DNA of 64,000 nucleotides from Prosthecobacter gellanilyticus (GCF_007992435.1 NZ_BKAG01000025.1:29022-93021), one strand, 5' to 3'; numbered from the stretch's first letter, positions 18,309 through 27,159 are shown. Notes: generated by a model from the sequence alone, not told the origin. Numbers and translations are program-made.

Positions 18309-18330
18309 CCGACTTCCCCCGTTGTCCACC

Positions 18331-19716
18331 ATGACCTCTATTGACTATCCTGCCTTCAGTCGTCGCGAGATGCTGAAAACCGCCTCCAGCGGCTTTGGCT
18401 ATCTTGCCTTTGCGGGCCTCGCCGCACGCGCTGCCGATCAGTCCGCCGTGTCACGCGAGGGGCCGCTGGCACCGAAACAGCCTCACTTTCCTGCACGGGC
18501 AAAGCGCGTCATTTTCCTGTGCATGAGGGGCGGGCCAAGTCATGTGGACACCTTCGATTACAAGCCCAAGCTTTCCGCCAAAAGCGGTGCACCCGGCACA
18601 CGTCCCGGCACCAAACTTCTCGGCTCAAAATGGAACTTCGCGCAGCATGGACAAAGCGGACTCTGGATTTCCGAGCTTTTCCCCAATGTCGCAAACCATG
18701 CCGATGAACTCTGCCTGCTGCGCTCCATGCAGACCGATCTGCCCGCGCATCCGCAGGCGTTCCTGCAAATGCATACCGGCTCGTTTCAGTTTGTCCGTCC
18801 CTCACTTGGCGCGTGGACTCTCTACGGCCTCGGCACCCATAACGAAAATCTCCCTGGCTTCGTCACGCTGACGCCCCCCGCAGCCTCCGGCGGCGCACAG
18901 AACTATGGGTCATCATTCCTCCCCGCGATCTATCAGGGTACGCGCATCGGTTCCGACAATCGCCCCATTGCCAGCGCTCAAATCCGCAACCTCAAGTCAC
19001 CGCTCACAACTGATGTCCAGCGCGCCGAACTCGATCTGGTGCAGACGCTCAACCGCGCGACCTTGCAGCGCGACCAGTTCAATCCTGCGGTCGAGGGTGT
19101 GATCGAGAGCTATGAACTCGCCTTCCGAATGCAGAAGGAAATGCCACAGGTGATGGACCTCTCCAGCGAGACCGAAGCCACGAAAACTCTCTACGGTCTC
19201 GACAACGAGGCAACGGCGGACTTCGGTCACAAGTGCCTGCTTGCGCGACGTTTAGTAGAGTCCGGCGTCCGCTTTGTAGAAGTCTCTCATGGTGATTGGG
19301 ATCAGCACTTCAATCTCTCCAAAACGCTCGGAGCCAACTGCGCCTCGGTCGACCAGCCCATCGCCGGGCTGCTTACCGATCTCAAGCAGCGCGGCCTCCT
19401 CAAGGACACGCTGGTGATCTGGGGCGGCGAGTTTGGCCGCACGCCGCACGCACAGGGCACCGATGGACGCGATCACAACAACAAAGCTTTCACCATGTGG
19501 ATGGCTGGTGGCGGCGTGAAAGGCGGTTTTGCTCACGGTCTAACCGATGACTACGGCTACGAAGCCGTGGAAGATAAAGTCCACGTGCACGACCTTCACG
19601 CTACCATCCTGCACCTCCTTGGGCTCGATCACGAGAAGCTGACCTACAACTATGCCGGCCGGGATTTTCGGCTCACGGATGTAAAAGGGAACGTGGTGAA
19701 AGAGATCTTGGCTTAG
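18331..19716 (+). CDS. DUF1501 (sulfatase-fold) Tat-exported protein
   Basis: 461 residues. The N-terminus has a twin-arginine motif (S-R-R-E-M-L-K) followed by a hydrophobic stretch ending A-A-R-A, so export by Tat is likely. The alkaline-phosphatase/sulfatase-like core shows C-M-R-G-G-P-S-H-V-D-T-F-D near the start, G-V-R-F-V-E-V-S-H-G-D-W-D in the middle and G-E-F-G-R-T-P-H-A-Q-G-T-D-G-R-D-H-N toward the end; these hold candidate metal ligands. DUF1501 proteins nearly always follow DUF1549/DUF1553 genes in PVC genomes, as here. It is probably co-transcribed from the promoter near 15066. Confidence 0.93.
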   Translation: MTSIDYPAFSRREMLKTASSGFGYLAFAGLAARAADQSAVSREGPLAPKQPHFPARAKRVIFLCMRGGPSHVDTFDYKPKLSAKSGAPGTRPGTKLLGSKWNFAQHGQSGLWISELFPNVANHADELCLLRSMQTDLPAHPQAFLQMHTGSFQFVRPSLGAWTLYGLGTHNENLPGFVTLTPPAASGGAQNYGSSFLPAIYQGTRIGSDNRPIASAQIRNLKSPLTTDVQRAELDLVQTLNRATLQRDQFNPAVEGVIESYELAFRMQKEMPQVMDLSSETEATKTLYGLDNEATADFGHKCLLARRLVESGVRFVEVSHGDWDQHFNLSKTLGANCASVDQPIAGLLTDLKQRGLLKDTLVIWGGEFGRTPHAQGTDGRDHNNKAFTMWMAGGGVKGGFAHGLTDDYGYEAVEDKVHVHDLHATILHLLGLDHEKLTYNYAGRDFRLTDVKGNVVKEILA

Positions 19717-19779
19717 ATAACCGAACTGAAGGTTAGAATCATCGTCGCCGGTGACGGCGAATGCAGCCGGGAGGCCTGC

Positions 19780-19813
19780 AAAAAAGAAGCCGCACTCCTC
19801 GCGGAGTGCGGCC
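19780..19813 (-). terminator. Rho-independent terminator for the EF-hand gene
   Basis: The 10-bp perfect stem GCCGCACTCC / GGAGTGCGGC (19789-19798 and 19803-19812) has a TCGC loop. The A-run at 19780-19785 becomes a T-run on the minus strand. It lies downstream of the minus-strand EF-hand gene. Confidence 0.88.
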
Positions 19814-19854
19814 TCAGAGATCAGAACCGGTCGTGCTGCCGGCTCAAAGAGGGA

Positions 19855-20148
19855 TTAGGCGTCCTTCTTCTTCTTGCCTGGGGCGGAGAATTCTTCCTTG
19901 GTCAGCTTGCCGTCGCTGTCCTTGTCCTTCTTGGCGAAGGAAGCTTCAGCCTTGGCGGCGTCTTTCTTGGCCTGGGGGCTGGCAAGGTATTCTTCCTTGC
20001 TGATGGAGCCGTCGCTGTTGGCGTCGAGCTTGGCGAAGATCTTTTCAGGGTCCATCTTTGGCTTCTTGCCTTCTTCCTTCTTCTCGTCAGCGGCGTTCAC
20101 GAAGGTGGCGATGGCCAGAAGGGAGAGGATAGTGGTGATGACTTTCAT
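19855..20148 (-). CDS. Small secreted EF-hand protein
   Basis: 97 residues from the ATG at 20148; starts further upstream lack signal-peptide character. Signal peptide 1-19 (cleavage near V-N-A-A). Two EF-hand loops are visible, D-A-N-S-D-G-S-I-S-K-E-E and D-K-D-S-D-G-K-L-T-K-E-E, separated by an Ala/Lys-rich helix. Both have the oxygen ligands for calcium, including the terminal Glu. The C-terminus is a Lys-rich tail. It is probably an exported calcium-binding protein. It stands alone, with its own terminator, convergent to the DUF1501 gene. Confidence 0.85.
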   Translation of the reverse strand: MKVITTILSLLAIATFVNAADEKKEEGKKPKMDPEKIFAKLDANSDGSISKEEYLASPQAKKDAAKAEASFAKKDKDSDGKLTKEEFSAPGKKKKDA

Positions 20149-20269
20149 GTTACGGATATTTGATGTGGTTTGGTATGGCCTGGGGGCGTTGGCTAAAACC
20201 AATCCCTTGCGCGTCTCCCTGAAACGCGAACCTTTCACGACAGTTTCATAAATTTTTTTTAGAATGTGC

Positions 20270-21019
20270 TCAGGGCAGTTTGCCACACACCTGGCAGTCT
20301 TCCCGGCGCGGCAGTTTGACCCGGCGGAAGGACATGCGGGCCAGGTCCATGCAGAGCATCTCTCCGGCGAGAGGCTCGCCCAATCCGGTGATGAGCTTGA
20401 TCACCTCCATGGCTCCCAGACAGGCGGCGGTGCCGGACACGGCTCCGAAAACCGGGAACTGTCTCGTCCAGGTGGACGGCACCTCCGGCACGTAACAGGC
20501 CAGGCAGCCGGTGCGGCCAGGGATGAAGGTGGTCACGCTGGCTTCCATGTTGTGCATGGCGCATTCGACCATGGGCTTTTCCGCCCGGACGGCTGCGGCG
20601 TTGAGAGCCAGGCGCTCTTGAAACAAGGGGGCGGCATCCACCACGATGTCTGCCTGCTCGACGAGCTCGTCCGCGTTGTCCGCAGAGGCGTTTTCCGGGA
20701 TGCCGATGATCTCACAGTCGGGGTTCAGCTCCTGCAGGCGGCGGACGATGGAGTCCATGCGCACCTGCCCCACATGGGCCCGGGTCTGCAGGAGCTGGCG
20801 ATTGAGATCGGCCATCTTCAAATGCCCGCCATGGGCCAGGACCAGCCTGCCTACTCCAGCGGCGGCAAGTTCCAGCGCCACCAGGCCTCCCAGGCCACCG
20901 ACTCGTGAGACGAGGACAGAGCTTCCTTTGAGCCGGCGCTGCCCTTCCTCCCCCATGCCAGGGACCCACATTTGCCATTCATAGAGAGCGCGGTCGGTGT
21001 CGGTCAGTTCGGGGAGCAT
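20270..21019 (-). CDS. ThiF/MoeB/HesA-like E1 adenylyltransferase homologue
   Basis: 249 residues, the usual size for a MoeB/ThiF protein. The Rossmann nucleotide loop reads V-S-R-V-G-G-L-G-G, so Arg stands where the first Gly of G-x-G-G-x-G is expected. The next strand has A-H-G-G-H-L-K-M-A-D-L-N-R-Q instead of the usual D-x-D-x-V-x-x-S-N-L-x-R-Q. Zinc-binding pairs are present (C-L-A-C and C-Q-V-C). Family members adenylate the C-terminus of a ThiS/MoaD-like sulfur carrier. No such partner is next to it, though a MoaB-like gene is at 61571. Because two nucleotide-site residues differ, activity is uncertain. Confidence 0.82.
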   Translation of the reverse strand: MLPELTDTDRALYEWQMWVPGMGEEGQRRLKGSSVLVSRVGGLGGLVALELAAAGVGRLVLAHGGHLKMADLNRQLLQTRAHVGQVRMDSIVRRLQELNPDCEIIGIPENASADNADELVEQADIVVDAAPLFQERLALNAAAVRAEKPMVECAMHNMEASVTTFIPGRTGCLACYVPEVPSTWTRQFPVFGAVSGTAACLGAMEVIKLITGLGEPLAGEMLCMDLARMSFRRVKLPRREDCQVCGKLP

Positions 21020-21112
21020 GGGTGGGGCCGGTGAACGTCACGAAATAGCAGTATGTTACGCATCCTTCAAACCGGTTGCCTCCGTAAGAATTGACGCTTT
21101 GTTTCTTCATCC

Positions 21113-21937
21113 ATGAAACGTTCCTTTTTTCACGCTCTGGTTCTGCTTTCCCTGACCTCGGGCTTTGTCTCCATTCAGACCGCGGGCGCCCAGGCGGCCA
21201 AGTCTGGCGTGCAGGAGTTTGATCCCCAGGCCTTCCCCGGACAGGTGGTGGATGACGTGGTGGTACCTGTGCCGAGTGAAGTCTTCAGCGTGCTCGACAA
21301 GCTGGGAGAGCCCAACTGGCAGCAGGAGATCCGTAAGATCGATCTGGCCAAGACGGGGGACCGCACCCGGCTGGCGCTGCAATTTGGCATGACCGTGGCC
21401 GAGGGCTTTGTGGCCGTGCAGGCTGAGGACAAAGAGACCGTCAAGGACATCGGCCGTGACGTCATCGACCTCGCCACCGGGCTGGGCCTGATCAAGTCCG
21501 TGCGTCCGCATGCGCAGGCCATCCTGGATGCGGCTGACAAGGGTGACTGGTCCTCCATCCGCAAGGAGTTCGACCAGACGCAGAAGACCGTGCGTGACAC
21601 GATGGAGCAGATGAAGGACGCGGACCTTTCCCAGTGCGTGAGCATCGGCGGCTGGCTGCGCGGCACTGCCAGCGTCACCTCCGTGGTGGCCAAGAACTTC
21701 TCCGCGGACCGCGCCGAGCTGTTGAACCAGCCGATGCTTGTGGAGCATTTCATCGGTTCCATCAGCAAGATGAGCAGCTCCGTGAAGGATCACGCGACGG
21801 TGTCTGACATCTCCAAAGGCCTGAAGAACATTCTGGCCAAAATGGAAGGCGCTGTGGATGGCTTCACCAAAGACTCCGTGCGTGACATCGGCAAGACCAG
21901 CGACTCGCTGCTGGACAGCATCAAAGCCGCGAAGTGA
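21113..21937 (+). CDS. Secreted protein of unknown function
   Basis: 274 residues with a signal peptide ending near A-G-A-Q (residue 27). The mature protein is predicted mostly alpha-helical, rich in Asp, Lys and Ala, with no cysteine cluster or enzyme motif that I recognise. Helices with S-S-V-K-D-H-A-T-V-S-D-I-S-K and S-V-R-D-I-G-K-T-S-D-S-L look amphipathic. A second small secreted gene follows 39 bp later, so the two may work together. Unknown function. Confidence 0.75.
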   Translation: MKRSFFHALVLLSLTSGFVSIQTAGAQAAKSGVQEFDPQAFPGQVVDDVVVPVPSEVFSVLDKLGEPNWQQEIRKIDLAKTGDRTRLALQFGMTVAEGFVAVQAEDKETVKDIGRDVIDLATGLGLIKSVRPHAQAILDAADKGDWSSIRKEFDQTQKTVRDTMEQMKDADLSQCVSIGGWLRGTASVTSVVAKNFSADRAELLNQPMLVEHFIGSISKMSSSVKDHATVSDISKGLKNILAKMEGAVDGFTKDSVRDIGKTSDSLLDSIKAAK

Positions 21938-21976
21938 CCTGACTCTTCCGTCCTGGCTCCCCCATCGAACATCGCC

Positions 21977-22417
21977 ATGATTACACTTTTCAAACTTCGC
22001 ACAGCTCTCCTTGCAGTTTTCCTGGCTGGCGCCGCGCTGCCCGCCCTAGCCACGGTGGATGACGCGCACAGCTATTCCATGGAGGCTGCTGAATCCTTTG
22101 TGGAGCAGGGCTTCATCGTCCGTGAGGAATACTGGAACGGCGAGGTCAAGAGCGCGCAGAAGCTCATGATCAAGCACCAGATGTTCAAGGGGAACGAGTA
22201 TGCCTTCTGGCTCGGCACCGCGAACGAGGATGTCACCTTTGAGCTCAAGATCTACGATGAAGCTGGCAAGGAAGTCACCATCGATGGCAAGTCCTCCAAG
22301 ATGTATGCCAGCATGCGGGTGAACCCGCCGAAGACCGGCACTTACACCATCGTCTTCTCGCTGACCTCGAAGAAGGAGTCCGGTCTATTTTGGGCGCTGG
22401 CCTACGGCTATCGTTGA
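21977..22417 (+). CDS. Small secreted beta-rich protein, unknown function
   Basis: 146 residues; signal peptide to about residue 24 (L-P-A-L-A). The rest reads as a compact beta-sandwich: Y-A-F-W-L-G-T-A-N-E-D-V, F-E-L-K-I-Y-D-E-A-G-K-E-V and T-G-T-Y-T-I-V-F-S-L-T-S. This layout recalls pre-peptidase C-terminal (PPC) domains, which help secreted enzymes fold or bind. No catalytic residues are evident. It lies between the unknown secreted gene at 21113 and the propeller gene at 22481, all on the same strand. Confidence 0.75.
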   Translation: MITLFKLRTALLAVFLAGAALPALATVDDAHSYSMEAAESFVEQGFIVREEYWNGEVKSAQKLMIKHQMFKGNEYAFWLGTANEDVTFELKIYDEAGKEVTIDGKSSKMYASMRVNPPKTGTYTIVFSLTSKKESGLFWALAYGYR

Positions 22418-22480
22418 TCGTCTCCAATGGGGCGCTTTTCGGGCGCAACCATTCGCTCGTCTCGTGGGTTTCATGGTCGC

Positions 22481-23785
22481 ATGAAACCCACGCTTCTTTT
22501 GGCGATTGCCGCTACTCTTCCTCATCTTGGCATCGCGGCTGACTGGCCGCGCTTTCTCGGTCCCACCGGGGCTGCTGTGGTGAAGGAGGCTGGTATTCCG
22601 ACCTCCTGGAGTACCTCGGAGAACATGGCGTGGAAGTTTGACATGCCTGGCCCGGGCTCCTCGAGCCCCATTGTGATCGGGGACAAAATACTGGTGACCT
22701 GCTGGACAGGCTATGGCGACCAGCCAGGCAGCAATGACATGAGCAAGCTGGAGCGGCACCTCATTTGTCTGAATCTGGCAGATGGCAAAAAGCTCTGGCA
22801 GTCCTCTTTCAAGACTCTGGGTGTGGAAGATGAGTATCAGGGCTTCATCACCGAGCATGGTTATGCCACGAGCACGCCGGTGAGTGATGGTGAGCGCATC
22901 TATGTGTTCTTTGGCAAATCAGGGGCGCTGGCCTTTGACATGGATGGCAAGCAGCTCTGGCACACACCGCTGGGCACGGGCTCCAGCGGACGGCGCTGGG
23001 GATCCGGTGGCAGCCTCATTCTTTACAAGGACAGTGTCATCGTGAATGCCACGGACGAAAGCCGCGCGCTGGTGGCTCTGGACAAAAAGACGGGCAAAGA
23101 ACAGTGGCGCGCGGGCGGGGATATGATCGAGCTCGCCTATTCCACACCGAGCATCATTGAGACGAACGGGCGTACGGATCTTGTGTTTCCCATCGCCCAG
23201 GAGATCTGGGGGCTGAATCCCGACACGGGCAAGCTGCGCTGGTATGCGAGCCATGGTCTTCCGGGGAATGTGTCTCCTGCGCTGATCCAGGATGGAGATG
23301 TGGTGTATCTCTTCGGCGGCTATCCGCAGCAGGGCAGCGCGGCGGTGAAGCTGGGCGGAAGTGGTGATGTGACTTCCTCAAACATCCTGTGGGAAAGCAA
23401 GAGCAGCAGCTATGTGCCGACGCCCATCCTGCATGAAGGGCATCTGTATGTGGTGAATGATGCGGGTTTCGCCATCTGCATGGAGGCCAAGACTGGCAAG
23501 GACGTCTATCGTGAGCGTGTGATGGAGGGCGGTGGCGGGCGCGGCCGTGGCGGCAAGCCCTTCTATGCTTCTCCAGTGCTCATCGGCGACAAGATCTATG
23601 CCGTCTCGCGGCGGAATGGGACTTTCGTCATCGCGGCCAAACCAACTTTTGAAAAACTGGCCACGATTCCGCCGCTGGATGATTCACAGTTTCATGCCAC
23701 ACCTGCGGTGGTGGGGCAGAAGATGCTGCTGCGCAGTGACAAGGCGGTGTACTGCATCAGTGCGGTGAAGGCGAATGTTCCTTGA
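22481..23785 (+). CDS. Secreted PQQ-like beta-propeller protein
   Basis: 434 residues from the ATG at 22481, which starts a signal peptide (cleavage near G-I-A-A); an earlier start at 22427 adds basic residues. The N-terminus A-D-W-P-R-F-L-G-P-T-G is the standard opening of PVC PQQ-like propellers. Blades carry the W-x-x motif variants (L-A-D-G-K-K-L-W-Q, M-D-G-K-Q-L-W-H, K-T-G-K-E-Q-W-R, D-T-G-K-L-R-W-Y). The fold binds PQQ in dehydrogenases, but many PVC members are scaffold or binding proteins. No Cys-Cys or Asp catalytic site was identified. It is convergent with the lone receiver gene across a palindromic repeat. Confidence 0.85.
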   Translation: MKPTLLLAIAATLPHLGIAADWPRFLGPTGAAVVKEAGIPTSWSTSENMAWKFDMPGPGSSSPIVIGDKILVTCWTGYGDQPGSNDMSKLERHLICLNLADGKKLWQSSFKTLGVEDEYQGFITEHGYATSTPVSDGERIYVFFGKSGALAFDMDGKQLWHTPLGTGSSGRRWGSGGSLILYKDSVIVNATDESRALVALDKKTGKEQWRAGGDMIELAYSTPSIIETNGRTDLVFPIAQEIWGLNPDTGKLRWYASHGLPGNVSPALIQDGDVVYLFGGYPQQGSAAVKLGGSGDVTSSNILWESKSSSYVPTPILHEGHLYVVNDAGFAICMEAKTGKDVYRERVMEGGGGRGRGGKPFYASPVLIGDKIYAVSRRNGTFVIAAKPTFEKLATIPPLDDSQFHATPAVVGQKMLLRSDKAVYCISAVKANVP

Positions 23786-23801
23786 TCATGCATCTAACGT
23801 A

Positions 23802-23862
23802 CATTGTTCACGCTTCAGCGTGTTCAATGAACTCCCAAGCACACGCTGAAGCGTGAACAATG
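23802..23862. repeat. 22-bp perfect inverted repeat (family D)
   Basis: Arms 23802-23823 and 23841-23862 are perfectly complementary around a 17-base loop. A second copy is at 47389-47453, where the base pairs at the stem foot differ but remain paired. There is no T-run on either strand, so it is not a classic terminator. Confidence 0.9.
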
Positions 23863-23872
23863 CACTTGAGCT

Positions 23873-24256
23873 TCACTGGTCCTCGGTGGGGCCGCAGGTA
23901 ACCGTTTCAGCGCGGGCTTTCTGCAGTGCGTCCTGCAGCTTTTCCCGGGTCAGGGGCTTCACCAGATGATCCCGATAGCCGACGGCGGCGCTGGCGCGGA
24001 TGTCGGCGGGCGATCCATAGCCGCTCATGGCGATGGCATAGAATGGCTTCCGCTTCTGAGTCTGCCGCAGAAGGTCCCAGCCATTGCCATCAGGCAGGCC
24101 GATGTCGGACATCAGGACATCAAAGTCGGATTCATAAATGCCATGAAGGGCTCCCTCCATGTTTTCGGCCGTCATGACCTGGTGGCCCATGGTTTCCAGG
24201 CATCGTTTCAGGACGTCGAGAGTCTTGGTGTCATTGTCGACGATGAAGACGCGCAT
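23873..24256 (-). CDS. Stand-alone receiver (CheY-like) protein
   Basis: 127 residues from the ATG at 24256 (M-R-V-F-I-V-D-N-D); a start at 24292 adds 12 Ser-rich residues. The phospho-acceptor is D51 in M-S-D-I-G-L-P, the acidic pocket includes D7 and D9, and K100 lies in H-L-V-K-P-L-T. There is no output domain. The sequence (D-G-N-G-W-D-L-L, A-M-S-G-Y-G) resembles receivers of hybrid kinases, so it may be a phosphorelay intermediate. No kinase gene is adjacent. Confidence 0.9.
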   Translation of the reverse strand: MRVFIVDNDTKTLDVLKRCLETMGHQVMTAENMEGALHGIYESDFDVLMSDIGLPDGNGWDLLRQTQKRKPFYAIAMSGYGSPADIRASAAVGYRDHLVKPLTREKLQDALQKARAETVTCGPTEDQ

Positions 24257-24394
24257 CTGTGCCGAGCTGAGGGAGTGCGAGGAGGCAGGCATAAACGCAC
24301 TTCGTGGCAGGCCAGTTTTCTGGATGTGCCATTGTTAGGCGGAATGCCCGATGCAGCTGTGCTGCGGCTGCCTGCCTATCTGAGGTTCCTCAAT

Positions 24395-25027
24395 TCAGTT
24401 TGCCTTCTGATAGGACACGATGCCCTGGGCGATGCCTTCAGCGATGCGGTTGCGGAACTCGCCCGTCATCATGCGGGCGCGCTCGGTGCTGTTGCTCACG
24501 AAGCCGCACTCGATCAGCACCGCTGGATTGCGGGTGGTCTCACGAATGACGTGGAAGCTGGCGTGCTTCACGCCGCGATTGATCATGCCGGTGCGCTGCA
24601 CCAGGTAAGCCTGGATGTAGCCTGCCAGGGTATAACCACGTGTGTGGTAGTAGTAGCTCTCCACGCCCGCGCCGCTGCCGCCGCGGTTGTAATTGTAATG
24701 CACGCTGACGAAGATGGCATTGCCGTAGCGGTTGCCCACGGAGGCACGGCCGGACAGCGGAATGAAGACATCACGCGAACGCGTCATGATGACCTTCAGC
24801 CCGGCTTTGCGGAGCAGCTGCTCCACACGGCGGGCGGTATCGAGCGCGAGATGCTTTTCATAAACGTAACCGATGGCCGCGCCACGGTCGAAGTCACCAT
24901 GGCCGGCATCGAGAACCACCGTGTCAAAGGCCCGGGCGAGCGGGGCTGCAAGAGTCAGCAGCAGCACCCAGAGCCAGCAACGCCTGAAACCGGCGGATAC
25001 GAAGTTGCCTGGAGAAGTGAGAGCCAT
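24395..25027 (-). CDS. N-acetylmuramoyl-L-alanine amidase (Amidase_3)
   Basis: 210 residues. A signal peptide or anchor spans residues 15-33. Zinc ligands fit the Amidase_3 family: H43 in D-A-G-H-G, E57 in Y-V-Y-E-K-H-L, and H110 in V-S-V-H-Y-N. The catalytic glutamate is E173 in V-L-I-E-C-G-F-V-S-N. It should cleave the amide between MurNAc and the peptide stem of peptidoglycan in the periplasm. It has no AMIN or SPOR domain, so its targeting must differ from E. coli AmiC. It lies 190 bp downstream of accA on the same strand. Confidence 0.92.
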   Translation of the reverse strand: MALTSPGNFVSAGFRRCWLWVLLLTLAAPLARAFDTVVLDAGHGDFDRGAAIGYVYEKHLALDTARRVEQLLRKAGLKVIMTRSRDVFIPLSGRASVGNRYGNAIFVSVHYNYNRGGSGAGVESYYYHTRGYTLAGYIQAYLVQRTGMINRGVKHASFHVIRETTRNPAVLIECGFVSNSTERARMMTGEFRNRIAEGIAQGIVSYQKAN

Positions 25028-25217
25028 TGTCGGGAAGGGAGAATTGAGAAAATGGACAAGGACGCAGGCCTCGTGCCATGCCTCCCTTGGTGCGTTTAAC
25101 GTGTCGGCTGATGAGTGGCAAGCAGGAAACCACCTGCCACATTATCCTTACGTAGGAGGTGATGCTCCGGTGCTCATGTTTTCCGGCATCCCCCGACTGT
25201 TTCCAGCGGTCTGACGA

Positions 25218-26177
25218 TCAGTTCTCCGTGTATTTGCCGAGGGCGCGGAACTTCTGGTAGCGCTGCTCCAGCAGTTTCGCCGTCGGAAGCTTCTCCAACT
25301 CCGTGATCGCGTTCAGCACAGCGGTTTTCAGCGCGTCGGCAGCGGTTTCGTGATCATTGTGCGCACCGCCGAGAGGCTCGGGCACGATGCCGTCAATGAC
25401 GCCGAGCTGGGAAAGATCCTGGGCGCTGAGTTTCAGCGCGGAGGCGGCCTCTGGCGCATGCTCGCGGTGCTTCCAAAGAATGGCGGCGCAGCCTTCAGGG
25501 CTGATGACCGAGTAGTAGGCGTTCTCCATCATGAGCACTTTGTCAGCGATGCCGATGCCGAGCGCGCCACCGGAGCCACCTTCGCCAATGACGACGGCGA
25601 CGACAGGTGTGCGAAGGGTCATCATCTCACGCAGGTTGAAGGCGATGGCCTCGGCGATGTTACGCTCTTCCGCGCCGATGCCTGGGAAGGCTCCGGGTGT
25701 GTCAATGAGAGTCACGACAGGAAGACCAAACTTTTCCGCGAGGCGCATGACGCGCAGAGCTTTGCGATAACCTTCCGGATGAGCGCTGCCGAAGTTGCGC
25801 AGCAGGTTTTCCTTGGTGTCCCGGCCTTTCTGATGGCCGATGACGGCCACTCTCTTGCCGCCCCAGATGGCAAAGCCGGCGGGCATGGCGTGGTCATCAC
25901 CCACATGGCGGTCCCCGTGGACCTCGATGAACTCGTCACAACAATGCTTCACGTAGTCCAGCATGAAGGGACGGTTGATGTGACGGGAGATTTGCACGCG
26001 CTGCCAGGGGTTGAGGTTGTTGTGAATGTCACGCTGGAGGGTTTCCAGCTTTTTCTCCATGTCAGCGACCTGGGCAGTAAGCTTGTCACTCGGCTTGCTG
26101 GCGAGTTTCTTGCGTGTCTCCTCGAGTTCCTCGCGCAGCTTGACGACGGGTTTTTCAAATTCCAAAACTTGTTTCAT
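25218..26177 (-). CDS. accA: Acetyl-CoA carboxylase carboxyltransferase subunit alpha
   Basis: 319 residues, the normal AccA length. Landmarks are L-E-F-E-K-P-V at the N-terminus, the coiled-coil-like helix (E-L-E-E-T-R-K-K-L), H-G-D-R-H-V-G-D-D, I-D-T-P-G-A-F-P-G, the oxyanion-hole glycines in G-E-G-G-S-G-G-A-L-G, and S-P-E-G-C-A-A-I-L-W. With AccD it transfers CO2 from carboxybiotin to acetyl-CoA, the first step of fatty-acid synthesis in the cytoplasm. It is 29 bp downstream of the LysM gene. The zinc-finger AccD partner is not in this window. Confidence 0.97.
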   Translation of the reverse strand: MKQVLEFEKPVVKLREELEETRKKLASKPSDKLTAQVADMEKKLETLQRDIHNNLNPWQRVQISRHINRPFMLDYVKHCCDEFIEVHGDRHVGDDHAMPAGFAIWGGKRVAVIGHQKGRDTKENLLRNFGSAHPEGYRKALRVMRLAEKFGLPVVTLIDTPGAFPGIGAEERNIAEAIAFNLREMMTLRTPVVAVVIGEGGSGGALGIGIADKVLMMENAYYSVISPEGCAAILWKHREHAPEAASALKLSAQDLSQLGVIDGIVPEPLGGAHNDHETAADALKTAVLNAITELEKLPTAKLLEQRYQKFRALGKYTEN

Positions 26178-26206
26178 GGGGCAGGGGAAAGGGATTGAGA
26201 GGGCGG

Positions 26207-27145
26207 TTAGCGGACAAAATGCAGTTTTGAGCCGTTGCGGACGAGCGCAAACAGTTCTTCGAGGTCGCCGCGGTTCAGGAACACACCTGTTTCTGGGGCT
26301 TCTTCAATCAAAACGTCGGGGGTGGATTCCGTGGCAGCGCCCTTTTTTGCCTTGGGGGCGGGTGTTTCCGGCACGGGGACGGCTTTTTTGACAGGAACGG
26401 TGCGCAGGACAATGCCTGCACGGCTGCCTGGAAGCCATTTCTCGGCATCGACATAGCGCGGGTCAGTGGAGAGGAGCTGCTTGCCATCTGCCACGGCGGA
26501 CTTGCCCTTGATCTCCATTTCGGCGATCGCCTTCATGCCGGGGGGCAGGCGGAGGTCCACGGCGGCGTATTCTTTGAAGAAGTAACGCTTGTCTCCCACA
26601 TTCCGGTAGAGGGTGACGGTCTTGTTCGACACGTCCACGTCGACGGAGAAATCCAGAGGGATGAGGGTGAGGTGATCTCCCGGCTGGAGCACGGTGCTCA
26701 TCAGACCGTTGAGACGAACGATCATGTCCATGTTCGTGCCCTGCTTGCTGGCAATGAGAGCCAGGGAGTCGCCGGGCTGGACGATGTAGTCTTTCTTTCC
26801 GGCTTTTTGGTTGATGGAGAAAAGCTCGTCCAGATTGATCTCGCCGATGATGCGCTTGGCCTCTGTGCAGGTGGCGGAGTCCGGGAACTGCTGGAGCATC
26901 TTGTACAGTGCCTCACGGCCCTCGTTGATGCGGCCCTGCTTGATCTGCTCGATCGCGACCTCGAAGCGCTTCGCGCCGGGATCGATGCGCGGCATGTCCA
27001 CCTTCTTGATGCTGGCGATCTCCTGCTGGATGGCCTTCTCAGGCTTCAGGACTTTGTCGTAAATGTAGTACGCCGTCGCCATGCATCCGAGGGTGATTCC
27101 CAGGACGATGAGAAAGAGCAGGAGTTTGAGCTGCGTCTTGGCCAT
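26207..27145 (-). CDS. Membrane-anchored LysM protein with degenerate L,D-transpeptidase-like region
   Basis: 312 residues. One N-terminal transmembrane helix (about 7-28) is followed by a helical, TPR-like region (30-105). A LysM domain covers about 118-163 (Y-I-V-Q-P-G-D-S-L-A-L-I-A). The rest starts like a YkuD domain (N-K-T-V-T-L-Y-R-N) and ends with G-D-L-E-E-L-F-A-L-V-R-N-G-S-K-L-H-F-V, which matches the usual last helix and strand of YkuD. The catalytic H-G-x and S-x-G-C-I-R-M segments are absent. I infer a peptidoglycan-binding pseudo-enzyme. It lies 14 bp after the unknown 27160 gene and just before accA. Confidence 0.78.
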   Translation of the reverse strand: MAKTQLKLLLFLIVLGITLGCMATAYYIYDKVLKPEKAIQQEIASIKKVDMPRIDPGAKRFEVAIEQIKQGRINEGREALYKMLQQFPDSATCTEAKRIIGEINLDELFSINQKAGKKDYIVQPGDSLALIASKQGTNMDMIVRLNGLMSTVLQPGDHLTLIPLDFSVDVDVSNKTVTLYRNVGDKRYFFKEYAAVDLRLPPGMKAIAEMEIKGKSAVADGKQLLSTDPRYVDAEKWLPGSRAGIVLRTVPVKKAVPVPETPAPKAKKGAATESTPDVLIEEAPETGVFLNRGDLEELFALVRNGSKLHFVR

Positions 27146-27159
27146 TCGGGTGTCAACGT

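Noticed and set aside
23802..23862. Rho-independent terminator
   Set aside because: The stem is long and perfect but no T-run follows on either strand; kept as a repeat.
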